A stretch of 64,000 bases of DNA from Anaeroglomus sp964630775 (GTDB lineage Bacteria > Planctomycetota > Phycisphaerae > Sedimentisphaerales > Anaerohalosphaeraceae). Within the stretch, counting starts at the first letter, position 1. Each line of letters opens with the position of its first letter. Position numbers and translations under genes: made by a program. This document shows, piece by piece, positions 25,266 to 34,797 of this stretch. Where the stretch lies: contig CAZVYY010000003.1 of assembly GCA_964630775.1 (NCBI GenBank), forward strand, positions 124,001-188,000. Direction: 5' to 3'. The notes below the pieces were generated by a model, which had not been told where the DNA came from, did not search any database, and saw only the letters and a program-made list of their open reading frames with translations.

Positions 25266-27038
25266 TTACGTATGTCTTCTGAGCACAGGTTCAAGCCACA
25301 GGCCCCAGTCCCTGCTGGTTCCATCGCCGCCGTCTTCGACGATCAGTTCCAGAGTCTCTGTGTCTGCAACGTCGATTTGGGATCGCTGTACCTGATGCTC
25401 CTTGACGATATGTGAGCGAAATGCTTCTTTTCCATCTTTGAGGATAACAAAGACGACGGAGCCGTCAAACCCGTCTTTGAGACCATAGCCAAAGCTCAGC
25501 GTTTTCCATTTCCGTCCCAGGTCAAAGGCCCAGCGCGATGGCGCGTGAGCATACAGTCCGGAAGCGAAAACCTCGCTGCCGACTTCCAGAAAACAACCCC
25601 TGTCGCTTTCGATGGGGGTTTGGCCGCGCATAGGGCGTCTCCATCCCACGGATTCGTGAATAGATATAATCGTTGACAGGTCGATTTGCTGTACTGAGTC
25701 GGGGATGGCTTTTGCCGATTCCAGCTTTATCGGCTCTGCCAGACGTCGCAGGCTGGCGGTTTTCTTTTTGACGGTCTGGATGTGGCCATATCGATTTTCG
25801 AGCGTATCAATTGCGGCCAGCATACCTTCTCTGTCCGAGGCCTGATAAGCATCAATAGCTTTATTGAGCAGCGTCGGGTATTCGAATGTCTCCAGCGGCG
25901 GCCTGCCGTCTTTATCCACCTCATAATCATAGGCAAACCTGCTCTTGGCACCATTTTCATGACAGGCAATGAGCCGGAGTTGATAGGTGCCGGTTTCCAG
26001 GTCTCCGATTTTAAGTTGAAATTGGCCCTGCGGGTCAACCGGGCAGGTCCAGCCGACCGCATCATAGTCGGACTCCCGTCTGGCCGGGTCGTTATAGGCT
26101 GCAATGCCATACACCGCCGGGGAGGCCTTTATTTTTCCGGACAAAACAAGCATTCCGTTCGCAAAAGCGGCCTGTATTTCAGTAATCTCACATACAGGCT
26201 GCTGTTTGCCGTCCGGCAGGTCTCCGGCAAAGGGGCGTGTACGGGCCAGCATCATTGCACTGGTCTGGGTGAGGAATGTCCCCGGTCCCTCGTTGCGTAA
26301 CTGCTGGCCATAGGTGTGGTTGCCGTGTCCCATCAGTGCCGCCCCCTTGTGCCGATCAGCTTTCGTCTGGCAGGCGTGAGGAAGGCCAAAGGCGTGTCCC
26401 AGTTCGTGAGCCACACCGCCGATATAATGCGAATTAAACTCGCCTATCGAACAGGGCCCGCCATACCAGCCGCCCGGTTCGGTCGAAGCAAGCAGTTTTG
26501 GATCAAGTTTCGCATCATCATAGACCCAGGCCGTACCGCCCAGATGACTGCCGGCACCCACATAGGGGCCCACTTCGGTTGCCTTGCCATCCTTCCAATC
26601 CAGCAGTACCTGAAAAATCACAACGGTTTCCTGGTCCATGTCCAGCCCGGCCGTTTTAAGCCCTGCCTTGACCTCGTTCCTGACCGCATCCCAGGCATCC
26701 CGGCCATAGGTTTTGGCGGGATAAGCCCCTCGCACCACATGAATTCGTGTTTTACCTGCATCATCCAGATCCAGTGCAAATCCTTTGTCTGGGTATCCCG
26801 CTGCCGCCATCCCTTCCGCATAAAACCGCTGCACCTCCTTCATAACGCGATCCAGCCGCTCTTCATAATCCGGCAGGCAGGTCCGGTCGCTGGGCACAAA
26901 ACAGACAGCGCGAACAAGTCCTTTTGCCATAGAGCTGGATGCCGTGCCGCACAATGTCAGCAGGGCGATAACAACGACAATCAGGGATTTGCTGTATTTG
27001 ACGGGGCCGCATTTGTTTTGTCCATGACTCACGGGCAT
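25266..27038 (-). CDS. Secreted metzincin-type protease with C-terminal NPCBM-like module
   Basis: 590 residues. A signal peptide or anchor lies at about 16-38 (cut near SMA-K). The zinc site is complete: HELGHAFGLPH (211-221), followed by the Met-turn-like AALMGHGN (M236). The region 310-400 looks like an immunoglobulin-like spacer. Residues about 445-588 match the NPCBM pattern found on GH98 and related enzymes: GWRRPMRGQ, FASGLYAHAPSRWAFDLG, FGYGLKDG, VVFVILKDGKEAF and DWGLWLEPVL. The module probably brings the protease to glycans or glycoproteins. The gene lies tail to tail with the beta-helix protein and divergent from the TIM-barrel candidate. Substrate unknown. Confidence 0.8.
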   Translation of the reverse strand: MPVSHGQNKCGPVKYSKSLIVVVIALLTLCGTASSSMAKGLVRAVCFVPSDRTCLPDYEERLDRVMKEVQRFYAEGMAAAGYPDKGFALDLDDAGKTRIHVVRGAYPAKTYGRDAWDAVRNEVKAGLKTAGLDMDQETVVIFQVLLDWKDGKATEVGPYVGAGSHLGGTAWVYDDAKLDPKLLASTEPGGWYGGPCSIGEFNSHYIGGVAHELGHAFGLPHACQTKADRHKGAALMGHGNHTYGQQLRNEGPGTFLTQTSAMMLARTRPFAGDLPDGKQQPVCEITEIQAAFANGMLVLSGKIKASPAVYGIAAYNDPARRESDYDAVGWTCPVDPQGQFQLKIGDLETGTYQLRLIACHENGAKSRFAYDYEVDKDGRPPLETFEYPTLLNKAIDAYQASDREGMLAAIDTLENRYGHIQTVKKKTASLRRLAEPIKLESAKAIPDSVQQIDLSTIISIHESVGWRRPMRGQTPIESDRGCFLEVGSEVFASGLYAHAPSRWAFDLGRKWKTLSFGYGLKDGFDGSVVFVILKDGKEAFRSHIVKEHQVQRSQIDVADTETLELIVEDGGDGTSRDWGLWLEPVLRRHT

Positions 27039-27282
27039 TTTCCTTGTTTACTGAAAGCCGGTTTTTCGTTGAACTGGGGTGATTTTATAGAAAAAGCGAT
27101 GTACGGGTCAATAAAATTAATTTCTTTTCACACCAAACAGGCTGTAATCCTGAAAACCGAGATTTCGTCTGAATGATATAGACAACATCTTCGGGCATGG
27201 TTCAGGATGTATCCAGTAGGATATCTGGTATTGTGTCGGTACAGAAAAATAAAAATTCGGGCGGATAATAAGGGTTTGCTGT

Positions 27283-29487
27283 ATGAAACGAGTAATGCTG
27301 TTTTCGGGTTTGGTTTTGATAATGGCTGCATCTTGTCTTTGTCCGGGCGAGGGAGTCAGGCTGGTGACCGATCGAAGCCTGGAATTGACCGGGTTTCAGG
27401 ATGCCGGACCCTATAATCCCTATTGCGACTTCCGCAACGATTTTGCGATGGTCTATGGGGCCGACAATCCCAAACTTCCCCAATTTATCCAGTCCTGGGC
27501 GGATAAGGGATACGTCCCCCAGTTGATGACGGGTATTGCCTGGGGAGCCTATGCGGATTTCCGGGACCTCAAGGGCAATGATATCATGTCGCTGAGTCAG
27601 ATGGAGGCCAACGGCTCACTAAAGCTTCACGGCCACCGCGTCCCCTACATCGTCCCTTCCATTGAATTTGCCGACTATATGTCCGAAAAGCTCAAAACCA
27701 TGATTGATGCCGGTGTGGTGGCGATTCATCTGGAAGAGCCGGAATTCTGGGCTTACACCGGCTTTTCCGAGGCCTTCCAGCGCGAATGGCAGCTTTATTA
27801 CGACACGCCCTTTGTGCGCCCGGACACCTCCGCGGATGCCCAATATAAAGCCAGCCAGTTGAAGTATTACCTCTTTGGCCGGACACTCCGCCGCGTAGCT
27901 GAGACTTGCAAGGAATATGCCCTTCAGAAATACAACCGAAAAGTCAGAATCTATGTCCCGACGCACAGCCTGATTAACTATACGCAATGGTGTATCGTTT
28001 CGCCCCAGTCGTCCTTGATTGACTCGGATGTGATTGACGGCTGTATCGCCCAAATCTGGACGGGGACCTCACGAACCCCCAATGTCTATCAGGGCCGACG
28101 GGCGGAACGGACTTTTGAAACGGCATTTCTGGAATATGGTGTGATGCAGGAACTGGTACGCAATACCAGCCGCCGGATGTGGTTTCTGCATGACCCCATC
28201 GAAGATAATCCCCGATACGACTGGAACGATTATCAGTTTAACTATAAGGCGACTCTTATCGCCTCGCTGCTGCATCCGCATGTCTGGCATTATGAAATCT
28301 GTCCGTGGCCGCCGCGGGTCTTTCGGGGCAAATATCCTGCCGGGGCTGCCGATGCCGCCCCGATACCGGCCGACTATGCCACGATTCTCTGCACGGTCTT
28401 TAACCAGCTTCGCGATATGAATCAACCGGATAGCCAGTGGGTCAGCAGTACCCATGGCATCGGTGTCCTGATTGCCGACTCGGGTATGTTCCAGCGTGCC
28501 GAGCCTGCGTATCGACTGGCCGAAGACAACGGCAGTGACCCGACCAAAGCTCAGCGATCGGATATTCAAGACTTTTCAGGTTTTTACGGTCTGACCCTGC
28601 CGCTGCTTAAGCACGGTATCCCCGTCCAGCCCGTACAGTTGGATAATGCAGCCCGATTTGCCAATTATCTGGACGGCTATCAGGTCCTTGTGGTCAGCTA
28701 CGAGTTCATCAAGCCGCAGTCGCCTGCAATCAACCAGGCCCTGGCCGAATGGACCGCCAAGGGGGGGGCTTTAGTTTATGTCGGAGCCGATACCGATCCG
28801 TTCAATGCGGTCTCGGAATGGTGGAATTCCGGCAAAAATAAGTATGCAGCACCTTCCCAGCATTTGATGGAGCTGCTGGGGCTGACCCGAACTGCCGCAG
28901 ACGGAAAATACACCTTTGGCAAAGGGCATGTCTTTGTCGCCCGCAAACATCCTGCGTACTACACCCGCTCCAAATCGGCTGCCGATGAATACCGTACCCT
29001 GATAAAACAGGCTGCCGAAGCCGCTGGCCTGAAATACATTGAAAATAATTTCCTGCAGCTTAACCGCGGGCCTTACGTGATCGCCGCCTGTCTGGAGGAT
29101 TCGATATCGGATAAGCCGCTTGAACTCAAGGGCCTGTTTGTCGATATCTTTAGTGCACAATTGCCGGTGTGCGAAGCAGTTACCCTCAAGCCCGGCCAGT
29201 GCGCCTGGCTGCTCGACCTGAATAAGGTTTCATCCGACAAAGCCGAACCAGTGGCTTCTGCCGCTCGCATCGAGACATGGAAAAATATCGTTAATGGCAT
29301 CGAATTTACCCTCACCAGCCCCAAAGCGGTAAACATGGTTTCCAGACTGCGTTTGCCCAAACCACCCGCCAAAATGACTGTTGATGGCAGGGAGTTTGAC
29401 AGTTACACCTGGGATGAGAAAAGCAAAACCGTATTTTTCAAATCCCCGGCGATTGAGGATGTTCAGAATATCAGAATTACCTGGTGA
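27283..29487 (+). CDS. Secreted protein of possible glycoside hydrolase type (TIM barrel plus GATase-like domain)
   Basis: 734 residues with a hydrophobic leader (1-18) ending in MAASC, a possible though weak lipobox, so it may be a lipoprotein. The first 400 residues alternate strands and helices with aromatic, acidic loop motifs typical of TIM-barrel glycosidases, such as AIHLEEPEFWAYTGF and RRMWFLHDPIEDNPRYDW. The first of these contains adjacent glutamates that would be candidates for catalysis. Residues about 440-560 resemble the class-I glutamine amidotransferase-like domain that follows the barrel in beta-galactosidase trimers (YQVLVVSYEFIKPQ, EWTAKGGALVYVGAD). A beta-rich tail ends the protein. 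I cannot assign a CAZy family. Monocistronic. Confidence 0.55.
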   Translation: MKRVMLFSGLVLIMAASCLCPGEGVRLVTDRSLELTGFQDAGPYNPYCDFRNDFAMVYGADNPKLPQFIQSWADKGYVPQLMTGIAWGAYADFRDLKGNDIMSLSQMEANGSLKLHGHRVPYIVPSIEFADYMSEKLKTMIDAGVVAIHLEEPEFWAYTGFSEAFQREWQLYYDTPFVRPDTSADAQYKASQLKYYLFGRTLRRVAETCKEYALQKYNRKVRIYVPTHSLINYTQWCIVSPQSSLIDSDVIDGCIAQIWTGTSRTPNVYQGRRAERTFETAFLEYGVMQELVRNTSRRMWFLHDPIEDNPRYDWNDYQFNYKATLIASLLHPHVWHYEICPWPPRVFRGKYPAGAADAAPIPADYATILCTVFNQLRDMNQPDSQWVSSTHGIGVLIADSGMFQRAEPAYRLAEDNGSDPTKAQRSDIQDFSGFYGLTLPLLKHGIPVQPVQLDNAARFANYLDGYQVLVVSYEFIKPQSPAINQALAEWTAKGGALVYVGADTDPFNAVSEWWNSGKNKYAAPSQHLMELLGLTRTAADGKYTFGKGHVFVARKHPAYYTRSKSAADEYRTLIKQAAEAAGLKYIENNFLQLNRGPYVIAACLEDSISDKPLELKGLFVDIFSAQLPVCEAVTLKPGQCAWLLDLNKVSSDKAEPVASAARIETWKNIVNGIEFTLTSPKAVNMVSRLRLPKPPAKMTVDGREFDSYTWDEKSKTVFFKSPAIEDVQNIRITW

Positions 29488-29695
29488 AACCATAGCAAAA
29501 CAGTTCCCCCAAAAGTGAGGCTATGTTCTGGCAGAATTTCTATACAACTGCAAAGACAGGGTATTGAGTTTCTATCGTATATACTGTCAATCCGGAAGGA
29601 GAAATTGGGATTTCCATCGCAAACTTTCGGCTGTTTTCATCGTATACAAGAATGTTGCAAAGGACAGTAGTACTATGAAGTTGGGAGGTAAGACG

Positions 29696-29902
29696 ATGCG
29701 TGAACTCCATTACCCTCATTTTCACAGACCCGATTGGCATGCTGTGGAAAAGCGTTTTGAGCAGATGATACGTGCCCCATGGTTCTGGCCCACACTCGTG
29801 TTGCTGTCGATGATTCTGTTGTTGATTGTTCTGAGCATCCTGGCCGGCAGCGGTACGGGGCGGGCATCACCTTTACCGATACGCTATCCATTTATGCCGT
29901 AA
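29696..29902 (+). CDS. Small single-helix membrane protein
   Basis: 68 residues: an aromatic, histidine-rich start (RELHYPHFHRPDWHAVEKRF), one strong membrane segment (about 33-52, PTLVLLSMILLLIVLSILAG) and a short tail. The start is set by GGGAGG eight bases before ATG 29696. An in-frame ATG at 29675 has none. No family recognised. A second, shorter frame with a ribosome site follows at 29975. Confidence 0.6.
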   Translation: MRELHYPHFHRPDWHAVEKRFEQMIRAPWFWPTLVLLSMILLLIVLSILAGSGTGRASPLPIRYPFMP

Positions 29903-29974
29903 TGTAAAAACCTTAGTCTCTCTAAGGCTGTCGTGAAGGATTAAGAGCACTTTTCGTAAGCAGGAGACATAACG

Positions 29975-30073
29975 ATGAGGCAATTCGGGAAATCTCGCGG
30001 TCATCAACAGCCCAGAAAACAATCCAGAAGGCTGCCGATGGTTCTTATCAAACATAAAGGAGCGATGCATTAA
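29975..30073 (+). CDS. Possible 32-residue basic small protein
   Basis: AGGAG lies eight bases before ATG 29975. The frame encodes 32 residues, about a third of them Lys, Arg or His, with only one acidic residue absent or nearly so (MRQFGKSRGHQQPRKQSRRL at the start). A second AAGGAG-N-ATG near its end would give only a two-codon frame. It follows the 68-residue membrane protein by 72 bases. The evidence is the ribosome site and composition only. Confidence 0.35.
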   Translation: MRQFGKSRGHQQPRKQSRRLPMVLIKHKGAMH

Positions 30074-30164
30074 TATGTAGACAAAATGACTCCTGGATAA
30101 CTTTCCAAACAGTAAAAAAAATAAGCAGAATTCTTTCTTCAGAATAACAGGAGCAGTATTTGTA

Positions 30165-31685
30165 TCAGGGCGCAGGCTGTTTGCCGTCTTTAAGGGCCTC
30201 ATCTGCAGACGCATACCCGATATACTGATCGGCTCTGATGAGTATGGCGCGTCGGTCTTCTATGGAATAGAAGTATCGGCCGGATTGACTGGCGACAAAT
30301 TGGACACCCGAAGTGTCCACTTTGCCTTTCCAGGAGAAACCGGGCACCTCGATCAGCGGAGCAGGGGTGGGCGGGATGCCGGTATTCCGAGTGCCGAAAC
30401 TTTCGGGGGCGTTAGGGAATAGTTTTCCAACAGCCCGGCGGTTCTGCGTGGGGGGGCCATCGCTGCTCAATAATAAGATCATGGCGATAGTCACAAGAAT
30501 CAGTGCAGACGCAATCACAATGCGCCACATCGTGCTGATTTTTGAAATAAATTGTCCAAATCGCCTCTGTACAGGCTGTCTCAGGCTCGTTTGAGTAAGC
30601 GAGCCGGGGATTGTGGTTCGTGTTTTCTGCAGTACACCCTGCCAATCCATGGCCAGTGTGGAGCCGCCGGGACCACCCGTCGCCTGGGAGTCGGAAGAAA
30701 AAGTAATGGATTCTGCATGAAGAATGGCGGCCACTTCCGCCGCGGAGGGACGCACTCCCGGCTCCTTGGCCATCATCCGCTGGATCAGAGATGCCAGTTC
30801 CGGCGAACCGTTGGGCATATATTGCAGAATATCCGGCGGGTCAGAATGCAGATGCTGCCTGAGAATCTCCTCCATTTTCCCCCCGGCAAACGGAGGGCGG
30901 CCGGCCAGCACATAATACAACGTCGCCCCCAGACTGTAAATATCAACGGCCGGGGTTAGCGGCTCCCGCCGAATCACTTCCGGCGCCATATAGTGCGGCG
31001 TGCCGATGGATTGCTGGGCGTAGGTATCAAATGGATCGTTGGGGTCATCCACCCGGACCAGCCCGAAGTCACTGATTTTTCCATGGCCGTTACGCGTTAC
31101 CAGAATATTGCTGGGCTTGATATCGCGATGAATCATACCCAGTTCGTGAGCCACTTGCAGTCCAATGGCCGCATCGGCAATAATCGGACACGCCCGGGAC
31201 ACCGGCAGGGCGCCGGCGGCCTTGACAATCTCCTGCAGGCTGTTGCCTGAGACCATTTCCATCGCAATGTACCACCAGCCTGCGTGCTGGTTAATCTCAT
31301 AGACGCGGACGATATTGGGATGCTCAATGGAAGCGGCTGCGCGGGCTTCGCGGAGAAACTGCTCAACGGCATCTTTGCCCTTTTCACCTTCGGACAGCTT
31401 TTTTCGCAGGACCTTTAATGCCACAATTCGTTTTAAATGTGTGTCTTCAGCCTGAATGACAAGCCCCATGGCGCCTTCCCCAATCAGACGCAGCAATTTA
31501 AAATGCCCCATCACTTTGCCGACCCACGGTTGCGGCTTGGTGCTGGTTTTATCGGCTGAGGAGGGGATGCCGGTGTCTGAACTCTGCGGCTTGCCGCCGG
31601 AGTCATGATGGGTCACCAGCGATTCCGCAAAGACCTTCTGGTCGTCGGGACTGAACTGAGGGCTGTGTTTTGACTCTTCCATCAT
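30165..31685 (-). CDS. Membrane Ser/Thr protein kinase with degenerate Ada-like C-terminal domain
   Basis: 506 residues. A low-complexity N-terminus (1-55) precedes a complete Hanks kinase domain (60-325): GEGAMG loop, VALKVL (K91), HRDIKPSN (186-193, D188), DFG (206-208), GTPHYMAPE and DIYSLG. The RD-type active site implies activation-loop phosphorylation. One membrane helix follows (388-407), so residues 408-506 are outside. The last 44 residues (462-505, VASQSGRYFYSIEDRRA to SADEALKDGKQPAP) follow the pattern of the zinc-binding Ada/DUF-type module often attached to exported proteins. The cysteines of that module are replaced here. The gene is 10 bases downstream of the beta-propeller gene, in one operon. 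Confidence 0.85.
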   Translation of the reverse strand: MMEESKHSPQFSPDDQKVFAESLVTHHDSGGKPQSSDTGIPSSADKTSTKPQPWVGKVMGHFKLLRLIGEGAMGLVIQAEDTHLKRIVALKVLRKKLSEGEKGKDAVEQFLREARAAASIEHPNIVRVYEINQHAGWWYIAMEMVSGNSLQEIVKAAGALPVSRACPIIADAAIGLQVAHELGMIHRDIKPSNILVTRNGHGKISDFGLVRVDDPNDPFDTYAQQSIGTPHYMAPEVIRREPLTPAVDIYSLGATLYYVLAGRPPFAGGKMEEILRQHLHSDPPDILQYMPNGSPELASLIQRMMAKEPGVRPSAAEVAAILHAESITFSSDSQATGGPGGSTLAMDWQGVLQKTRTTIPGSLTQTSLRQPVQRRFGQFISKISTMWRIVIASALILVTIAMILLLSSDGPPTQNRRAVGKLFPNAPESFGTRNTGIPPTPAPLIEVPGFSWKGKVDTSGVQFVASQSGRYFYSIEDRRAILIRADQYIGYASADEALKDGKQPAP

Positions 31686-31695
31686 GCTTATCCGG

Positions 31696-32838
31696 TTATC
31701 GGGGTATTCCCGTAAATTCCATGATCGTCAAAATACTTTGTCGGGCCCCGCGTCCTTCGCTGATATCCCCTTCGTCGCTGCCCAATGCAATATAACGACT
31801 GTCCCCCAGTCGGCAGACCGCTTCGATGGTCATATCCGGGATTCGGGCCGCCAGAATCGGGCTGTCTTTTTTATTTCCGCTCCACCAGAACAGGGCGCTG
31901 TCCAGCGTATTGGGCGGATACGGGCTGTTGGGATTGAGCCGGGGGCCATTGCTTTTGGCCGCGGTAATCAGGTATCCCTGGGTGATGGGATCCCAGCACA
32001 GATCGCTGATTCCCCGTCCCTCCAGGTCCAGCAAAAACAGGTCCGCCACCTTGAGAGAATCCGGCTGGACAGGCTGCCCCATCTCAGGCATGCCCGACAC
32101 CGCAAACAGCATCGCGGCGTTATCAAATAAAGGATTGCGCATCCCGCAAAGCAGCGTCTGTCCATCGGGTGTGAACGCAATTCCCTCCACATTCGCCCAG
32201 CGGTAGGTATTCTTGTTTTCACCGGGGTCTGCGTTAAAAGTATAATAAGGCAGGACTCCAATCGTCTCAAAGCAGTTTTCCAACTGCTGACGCAGCGTTC
32301 CAGCCGAGACCACTATGGTGCGTTCCAGCATCAGCGGCCGGACGGACTTGATTTTTCCGTGGAACAAATGGCGGCGCTGCGGCAGAGGCTGGGCGTTCGG
32401 GGCGTTGCTCAGAGAACACATCACAAAGATAGACGATTGACCGCCTTTTGTCAGAATGGTCAGTGACTCTGCATCATCGAGCAGAAATTGCTCGTTATGT
32501 ATCAGGACATGATGTTCCGGTGTTCCAATCTCCATTTTGTTCAAATCCACCGGGCAGGTAAACAGCAGGTGCTCATGTCGATCACTGGCAATTATCAGAA
32601 CTCCATCCACCCAGGCCAGCCCGCTGCATTCAAGGGCTTTGGGTTCTGTTTGCTGGTTGGACATCGGCGCCTTGACAGTAATATCTTTCTGGGCGACCAC
32701 CGGCGGTTCAATCACGTCAAAGCGGATTTCATAGACCCTGCCCGGCTCCTCTGCCTGTGCACAGAACAAGCCCATTGGGCACACCATTGCCGCAAGTAAC
32801 ATAATAGATATTCGAATTGAACCCAACCTGTAAGCCAT
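31696..32838 (-). CDS. Secreted beta-propeller protein, DUF3616-like
   Basis: 380 residues with a signal peptide (about 1-29, cut after AQA). The mature protein has repeated WD/propeller-like strands: CSGLAWVDGVLIIASDRH, DAESLTIL, NVEGIAFTPDGQTLLCGMRNPL, ISDLCWDPITQGYLITAAKSNG and IEAVCRLGDSRYIALGSDEGD. The acidic loops and the WANVEGIAFTPD pattern recall the phytase-like/DUF3616 propellers. It is upstream of, and probably cotranscribed with, the membrane Ser/Thr kinase, whose external domain could interact with it. Enzyme activity not shown. Confidence 0.6.
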   Translation of the reverse strand: MAYRLGSIRISIMLLAAMVCPMGLFCAQAEEPGRVYEIRFDVIEPPVVAQKDITVKAPMSNQQTEPKALECSGLAWVDGVLIIASDRHEHLLFTCPVDLNKMEIGTPEHHVLIHNEQFLLDDAESLTILTKGGQSSIFVMCSLSNAPNAQPLPQRRHLFHGKIKSVRPLMLERTIVVSAGTLRQQLENCFETIGVLPYYTFNADPGENKNTYRWANVEGIAFTPDGQTLLCGMRNPLFDNAAMLFAVSGMPEMGQPVQPDSLKVADLFLLDLEGRGISDLCWDPITQGYLITAAKSNGPRLNPNSPYPPNTLDSALFWWSGNKKDSPILAARIPDMTIEAVCRLGDSRYIALGSDEGDISEGRGARQSILTIMEFTGIPR

Positions 32839-33043
32839 TATTTTTCCATTCGTCTCCTGTAAATTTTACGAAAACCGCCTTGCAGTGTCAAGAATATCCT
32901 CTTTATGCGATAAAATGTTGCTTAATTTATTTGGAAAATATGGCGGTTTCTGGAGTCTTATAGTATAGTACTAAAACAAAATGCAAAGGTATGAAATGGT
33001 GATAATTCTGGTCTCATAAAGTTTTGCAAAAGGAGGCGTGCAG

Positions 33044-34786
33044 GTGCGACTGCAGTTTCGACATCACAGGACATGCGGCTGCGACTCACATAAGCGGGAT
33101 TCGGTTGCCGGCAGACTATTTGCCTCCGTTTTTTTTCTGTTCTTCGGGGGGATGGGATTGTTGTTTGAGGTCTTTCTCGTCCGAGAAGTCGTTTCCGTAA
33201 TCCACCGACGAAACTGGTCTGTCGTCAGTTGCCGCATTCTGGAAAGTTCCGTCCGCCAGGAATCCAATTCTGAAAGTCCCTATCGGTTTGCCGTCAAGTA
33301 CGAATATCAGGTCAACGGGGCGGTGTATCAATCCACACGCTATCAATTCAAAGATTCCGGCTCCGACGATTACGCCAGGGTGCAGAAACTGGCTGATTCT
33401 TATCAGGCTGGCTTAGAAACAACCTGTTATGTTAATCCCAAAAATCCTTCCGAAGCCATGTTGGAACAGAATAGTCTTGGTACGGCCTGCTTTATCCTGA
33501 TTCCCACCGTGTTTGTCATCATCGGCGCAGGAGGTTTCTATGGTACGTGGTTCTATAAGCCAAAACCGAAAACCCAGAAAGCCGCTTTGCCCGAAGTGAA
33601 AGGAAAAACCGGAAAAAGCCAATGGGGATTGCTTCTGTTTGGATTTGTATTCTTCGCTGCGGGGTCGGGATTCAGTTATATCTTTTTGATTCGGCCCATG
33701 CTGGATATAGTCCGTGCCAGAACATGGATTGAAACGCCCTGCATCATCCTTTCCGGACAGGTCCTCAGTCATGACTCGGATGATGGCACCACTTACAGTA
33801 TTGATATCTTATATAAATATGTGGTTGACGATAAGGAGTATCGCAGCAACCGCTATGATTTCATGAGCGGCTCCAGCAGTGGTTATCAGGGTAAAAGGGA
33901 GGTGGTGGATAAATACCTGAAGCTCAAAAATGCCGTCTGTTATGTCAATCCCGAATCACCCCGCGATGCGGTCCTGAATCGAGACCTGACGTGGAAATAT
34001 GCAATTGGCCTGTTCCCTCTGATTTTCGTCGCGGTGGGTCTTGCGGTGATGATTGGGGCTGTAATCGGCATGAAGCGTCGTGCGGCCAAAGAGTCCATCG
34101 GGGGCTGGAAGCCCCAAACAGCATTTACGTCCTTTCCTCAATCCGGTTATCAGCAGCACTACGGGCTGCGGGAAGACAAAATCACCCTCAAGCCGCAAAA
34201 ACATCCAATCGCAATGCTGGCTTTTCCATTGCTATTCTGCGGATTCTGGAACGGCTTGCTTTCGTTTTTTGTGTATGAGGTGTTCTCTGGATTTAAGACC
34301 GGTCGTCCGGAGTGGTTTTTGACACTGTTTATGATTCCTTTTGTCCTGGCGGGGATTGGAACTGTGATCTGGGTGATTTACCAGTTCCTGGCCCTGTTCA
34401 ATCCACGATTCGAGATGGTGATTCAGCCAGCATCACTCTGTCTGGGCGGGAATGGTCAACTCCAGTGGACAATCCATGGTCAGGCCGGTCGAATCCGCAA
34501 ATTAGTCATTACATTAACTGCCAGGGAAGAAGTCATAAACACAGATGGGGAGGGTTCCAATACGCATCGCAAGCTCTTCTATGAAAAAGAACTTCTGTCC
34601 ACCACGTTGCGGCATGAGATGAAAACGGGCCAAGTCCTTATTGCCATTCCAAAAAGAACAATGCATTCCTTCGAGACCGAACATAACAAGATTATCTGGG
34701 CGATTGAGGTCAAGGCCGATATCCCTCTCTGGCCGGATGTCAAACAGGAATATCAATTCTTTGTGGGCCCTCAACCTGTTGTTTAA
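33044..34786 (+). CDS. Membrane protein with two DUF3592-like repeats and an arrestin-like C-terminal domain
   Basis: 580 residues. Two copies of the same unit occur: a membrane helix, a beta-rich loop, then a second helix. The loops share YEYQVNGAVYQSTRYQF / YKYVVDDKEYRSNRYDF, then TTCYVNPKNPSEAML / AVCYVNPESPRDAVL. This is the DUF3592 pattern (xxYxVxGxxYxS, then CYVNPxxPxxAxL). Two more helices lie at about 390-440, and the last 130 residues look like a beta-sandwich (QLQWTIHGQAGRIRKLVITL). GTG 33044 is chosen because AGGAGG is 7 bases before it. GTG 33038 would be only 1 base from that site. Operon with the 133-residue beta protein. Function unknown. Confidence 0.7.
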   Translation: MRLQFRHHRTCGCDSHKRDSVAGRLFASVFFLFFGGMGLLFEVFLVREVVSVIHRRNWSVVSCRILESSVRQESNSESPYRFAVKYEYQVNGAVYQSTRYQFKDSGSDDYARVQKLADSYQAGLETTCYVNPKNPSEAMLEQNSLGTACFILIPTVFVIIGAGGFYGTWFYKPKPKTQKAALPEVKGKTGKSQWGLLLFGFVFFAAGSGFSYIFLIRPMLDIVRARTWIETPCIILSGQVLSHDSDDGTTYSIDILYKYVVDDKEYRSNRYDFMSGSSSGYQGKREVVDKYLKLKNAVCYVNPESPRDAVLNRDLTWKYAIGLFPLIFVAVGLAVMIGAVIGMKRRAAKESIGGWKPQTAFTSFPQSGYQQHYGLREDKITLKPQKHPIAMLAFPLLFCGFWNGLLSFFVYEVFSGFKTGRPEWFLTLFMIPFVLAGIGTVIWVIYQFLALFNPRFEMVIQPASLCLGGNGQLQWTIHGQAGRIRKLVITLTAREEVINTDGEGSNTHRKLFYEKELLSTTLRHEMKTGQVLIAIPKRTMHSFETEHNKIIWAIEVKADIPLWPDVKQEYQFFVGPQPVV

Positions 34787-34797
34787 GAAGGAGATTT

